64,000 nt of DNA, taken from Roseibium aggregatum. GTDB lineage: Bacteria; Pseudomonadota; Alphaproteobacteria; Rhizobiales; Stappiaceae. The translations under genes and the position numbers were made by a program. Within the stretch, counting starts at the first letter, position 1; each line of letters opens with the position of its first letter. The stretch covers positions 434,001 through 498,000 of the forward strand of contig NZ_JAEKJZ010000003.1 of the NCBI RefSeq assembly GCF_017309185.1. Reading direction: 5' to 3'. A model generated the notes under the pieces. That model was not told the origin of the DNA, did no database searches, and saw only the letters and a program-made list of their open reading frames with translations. Of the stretch, positions 62,698 through 64,000 are shown piece after piece.

Positions 62698-62827
62698 CCG
62701 ATACCGGCAACGCGGGTTGTTCGCCTCTCAAAGAAAAGCTTTGAGAGGCCGAAGACAGAGGAAAAGGTCAGTTTAGCGCGCGTGACGCGCGACAGCCGAT
62801 ACCGGCAGTTCGCGAAGAAAGCTTCGC
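62698..62827. repeat. Two imperfect hairpin-containing repeats after the thiolase gene
   Basis: Each copy has CCGATACCGGCA (62698-62709; 62796-62807), then GTTCGC (62719-62724; 62808-62813), then a hairpin. Copy 1 has a perfect 11-bp stem GCCTCTCAAAG/CTTTGAGAGGC (62723-62733, 62739-62749). Copy 2 has GCGAAG/CTTCGC (62812-62817, 62822-62827), 5 bp after the thiolase stop, where it may act as terminator. Confidence 0.65.
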
Positions 62828-62831
62828 AGCG

Positions 62832-64000
62832 TCAGCCGGCGGCTTTCAAGGCAATCGCGATGCCCTGGCCGACACCGATGCACATGGTCGCCAGCGCATG
62901 CCGGCCTTTGACCTTGGCGAGTTCCAGGGCCGCCGTTCCCGTAATGCGCGCACCGGACATCCCGAGCGGGTGGCCGAGGGCTATCGCGCCGCCGTTCGGA
63001 TTGACCCGCGGGTCGTCGTCCGCGATGCCCAGATCGCGCAGTGTGGCGAGGCCCTGGGACGCGAAGGCTTCGTTCAGTTCGATCACGTCGAAATCCGACT
63101 GCGCCAAGCCGAGACGGGCCATGAGTTTTCGGGAAGCGGGAGCCGGGCCGAACCCCATGATGCGCGGGGCAACGCCGGCTGTGGCGCCGCCGAGCACCTG
63201 CACAATCGGTGTGAGGCCGTACTTCTCGGCGGCCCGCCGCGAGGCCACGATCAGGGCGGCGGCGCCGTCGTTGACGCCAGATGCGTTGCCGGCCGTGACC
63301 GACCCGTTTTCGCGGAAAGGCGTCCGCAGTTTGGCGAGCCCTTCGAGCGTCGTTTCGGGGCGCGGATGCTCATCGGCCTCCACCAGAACTGGATCGCCCT
63401 TGCGCCTCGGGATCGAGACGGGGGTGATTTCCTCTGCGAGCCGACCGCTCTCCATGGCGGCCTTGGCCTTTTGCTGGGAGCGGAAGGCAAAGGCATCCTG
63501 ATCGGACCGCGATATGGCGAAATCCTCGGCGACGTTTTCACCGGTCTCCGGCATGCTGTCGACACCGTATTGCGCTTTCATCAGGGGATTGATGAACCGC
63601 CAGCCGATGGTCGTGTCGTGGATCTCGTTTGCTCTGGAATAGGCGCTTTCTGCCTTCGGAAGCACGAACGGCGCCCGCGACATGCTTTCGACACCGCCTG
63701 CAACGATCAGCTCGGCTTCGCCCGCCTTGATCGCGCGGGCGGCGGTGATGACTGCATCCATGCCCGACCCGCACAGGCGGTTCATCGTGGTGCCGGGTAC
63801 CGTGTCCGGATATCCCGCCAGCAGCAGCGACATGCGGGCGACGTTTCTGTTGTCTTCGCCGGCCTGGTTGGCGCAGCCAAAGATGACTTCGTCGATCGCC
63901 GCCAGATCCATCGATGTGTTTCGTTCAGCTAGGGATTTGAGCGGGATCGCTCCGAGATCGTCCGCCCGAACGGAGCTCAGCGCCCCGCCAAAGCGCCCGA
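62832..64000 (-). CDS. pcaF: 3-oxoadipyl-CoA thiolase, PcaF/PaaJ type (5' end cut by window)
   Basis: The frame is open through the window end; visible upstream codons give GRFGGALSSVRADDLGAIPL, typical of the PcaF/PaaJ N-terminus a few residues after the start. The motif VIFGCANQAGEDNRNVARMS is characteristic of this subgroup. Catalytic residues: the acyl-accepting Cys in NRLCGSGMDAV, His in GHPLGMSGAR and Cys in CIGVGQGIA. It cleaves 3-oxoadipyl-CoA to succinyl-CoA and acetyl-CoA, the last step of the beta-ketoadipate and phenylacetate routes. Neighbouring aromatic genes agree. Confidence 0.9.
   Translation of the reverse strand, partial: GRFGGALSSVRADDLGAIPLKSLAERNTSMDLAAIDEVIFGCANQAGEDNRNVARMSLLLAGYPDTVPGTTMNRLCGSGMDAVITAARAIKAGEAELIVAGGVESMSRAPFVLPKAESAYSRANEIHDTTIGWRFINPLMKAQYGVDSMPETGENVAEDFAISRSDQDAFAFRSQQKAKAAMESGRLAEEITPVSIPRRKGDPVLVEADEHPRPETTLEGLAKLRTPFRENGSVTAGNASGVNDGAAALIVASRRAAEKYGLTPIVQVLGGATAGVAPRIMGFGPAPASRKLMARLGLAQSDFDVIELNEAFASQGLATLRDLGIADDDPRVNPNGGAIALGHPLGMSGARITGTAALELAKVKGRHALATMCIGVGQGIAIALKAAG

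Larger units (their letters stand above)
62210..62831. other. 622-bp intergenic region between thiolase gene and TRAP operon
   Basis: Contains the TRAP promoter and the dyad at 62360, and on the thiolase side two imperfect copies of a hairpin element (62698-62749 and 62796-62827). No gene with recognisable content was found. Confidence 0.5.

Noticed and set aside
1..64000. Search for tRNA, rRNA, integrase or transposase signatures
   Set aside because: None recognised by eye on either strand; a tRNA scan would be needed to be certain about tRNAs.

Overview
The window is 64 kb of high-GC chromosomal DNA from a heterotrophic alphaproteobacterium. The gene set fits a marine or host-associated member of the Hyphomicrobiales/Rhodobacterales group, with Stappiaceae-like content: several TRAP transporters, OpgG, a VPLPA-CTERM protein, MurR/RpiR, IclR and LysR regulators, PcaF and tandem c-di-GMP genes. 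The organism assignment is inferred from gene content, not from a marker gene. I found no rRNA, tRNA, CRISPR array, insertion sequence or prophage.

Layout. 1-9.7 kb: the end of a SsuC/TauC-type ABC permease, opgG (osmoregulated periplasmic glucan), a secreted protein of unknown function, a marR gene next to a macAB efflux pair, a patatin-like lipase, a ribbon-helix-helix protein and a glyoxalase-fold protein. 9.7-12 kb: a Tat-exported small subunit with a GMC dehydrogenase that carries a probable 3Fe-4S site. 12.3-20.8 kb: a signalling cluster of a GGDEF-EAL protein with a broken GGDEF site, three response regulators (LuxR-type, HDOD, degenerate HD-GYP), a PhnD-like periplasmic binding protein and a HAMP-PAS histidine kinase. 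Three of its transcription units carry the same palindrome (near TCCCCATATGGGGA) 52-65 bp before the start codon. 21-25 kb: a LysR regulator and a DctP-DctQ-DctM TRAP transporter. 25-29.8 kb: a compact minus-strand operon with an FkbM methyltransferase, a TPR/GT9-like protein, a protein with four 16-residue repeats, an unrecognised protein, a DUF6165-like protein and a GT-A-like glycosyltransferase.

30-38.5 kb: a minus-strand cluster with a NitT/TauT ABC importer (ATPase, binding protein, permease), OsmC, an acyl-CoA-dehydrogenase-fold flavoprotein, a tandem rhodanese, an FAD reductase and cyanase, next to a divergent TetR gene. It looks like a catabolic module for a small nitrogen/sulfur compound that yields cyanate. 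38.9-41.5 kb: a periplasmic molybdopterin-fold protein and an apparently intact GGDEF-EAL protein. 41.8-48.5 kb: a PotABCD-like polyamine importer, an RpiR regulator and a class-III aminotransferase. 48.8-53 kb: a TAXI-type binding protein, a fused 4TM/12TM TRAP permease and a universal stress protein. 53.3-55 kb: a VPLPA-CTERM protein, a carboxymuconolactone-decarboxylase-like protein and a double palindromic element. 55-64 kb: an aromatic catabolism region with an IclR regulator, an FAH-family hydrolase, a flavin hydroxylase, an extradiol dioxygenase, a third TRAP transporter and a 3-oxoadipyl-CoA thiolase cut by the window edge. The dioxygenase and TRAP operons share a TGTCCG-N5-CGGACA dyad, which suggests common control by the IclR protein.

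The strongest candidates for something undescribed are the palindrome-linked signalling cluster at 12-21 kb, the cyanase/rhodanese/flavoprotein/ABC module at 30-38 kb, and the 16-residue-repeat protein embedded in a glycan-type operon at 25-30 kb.
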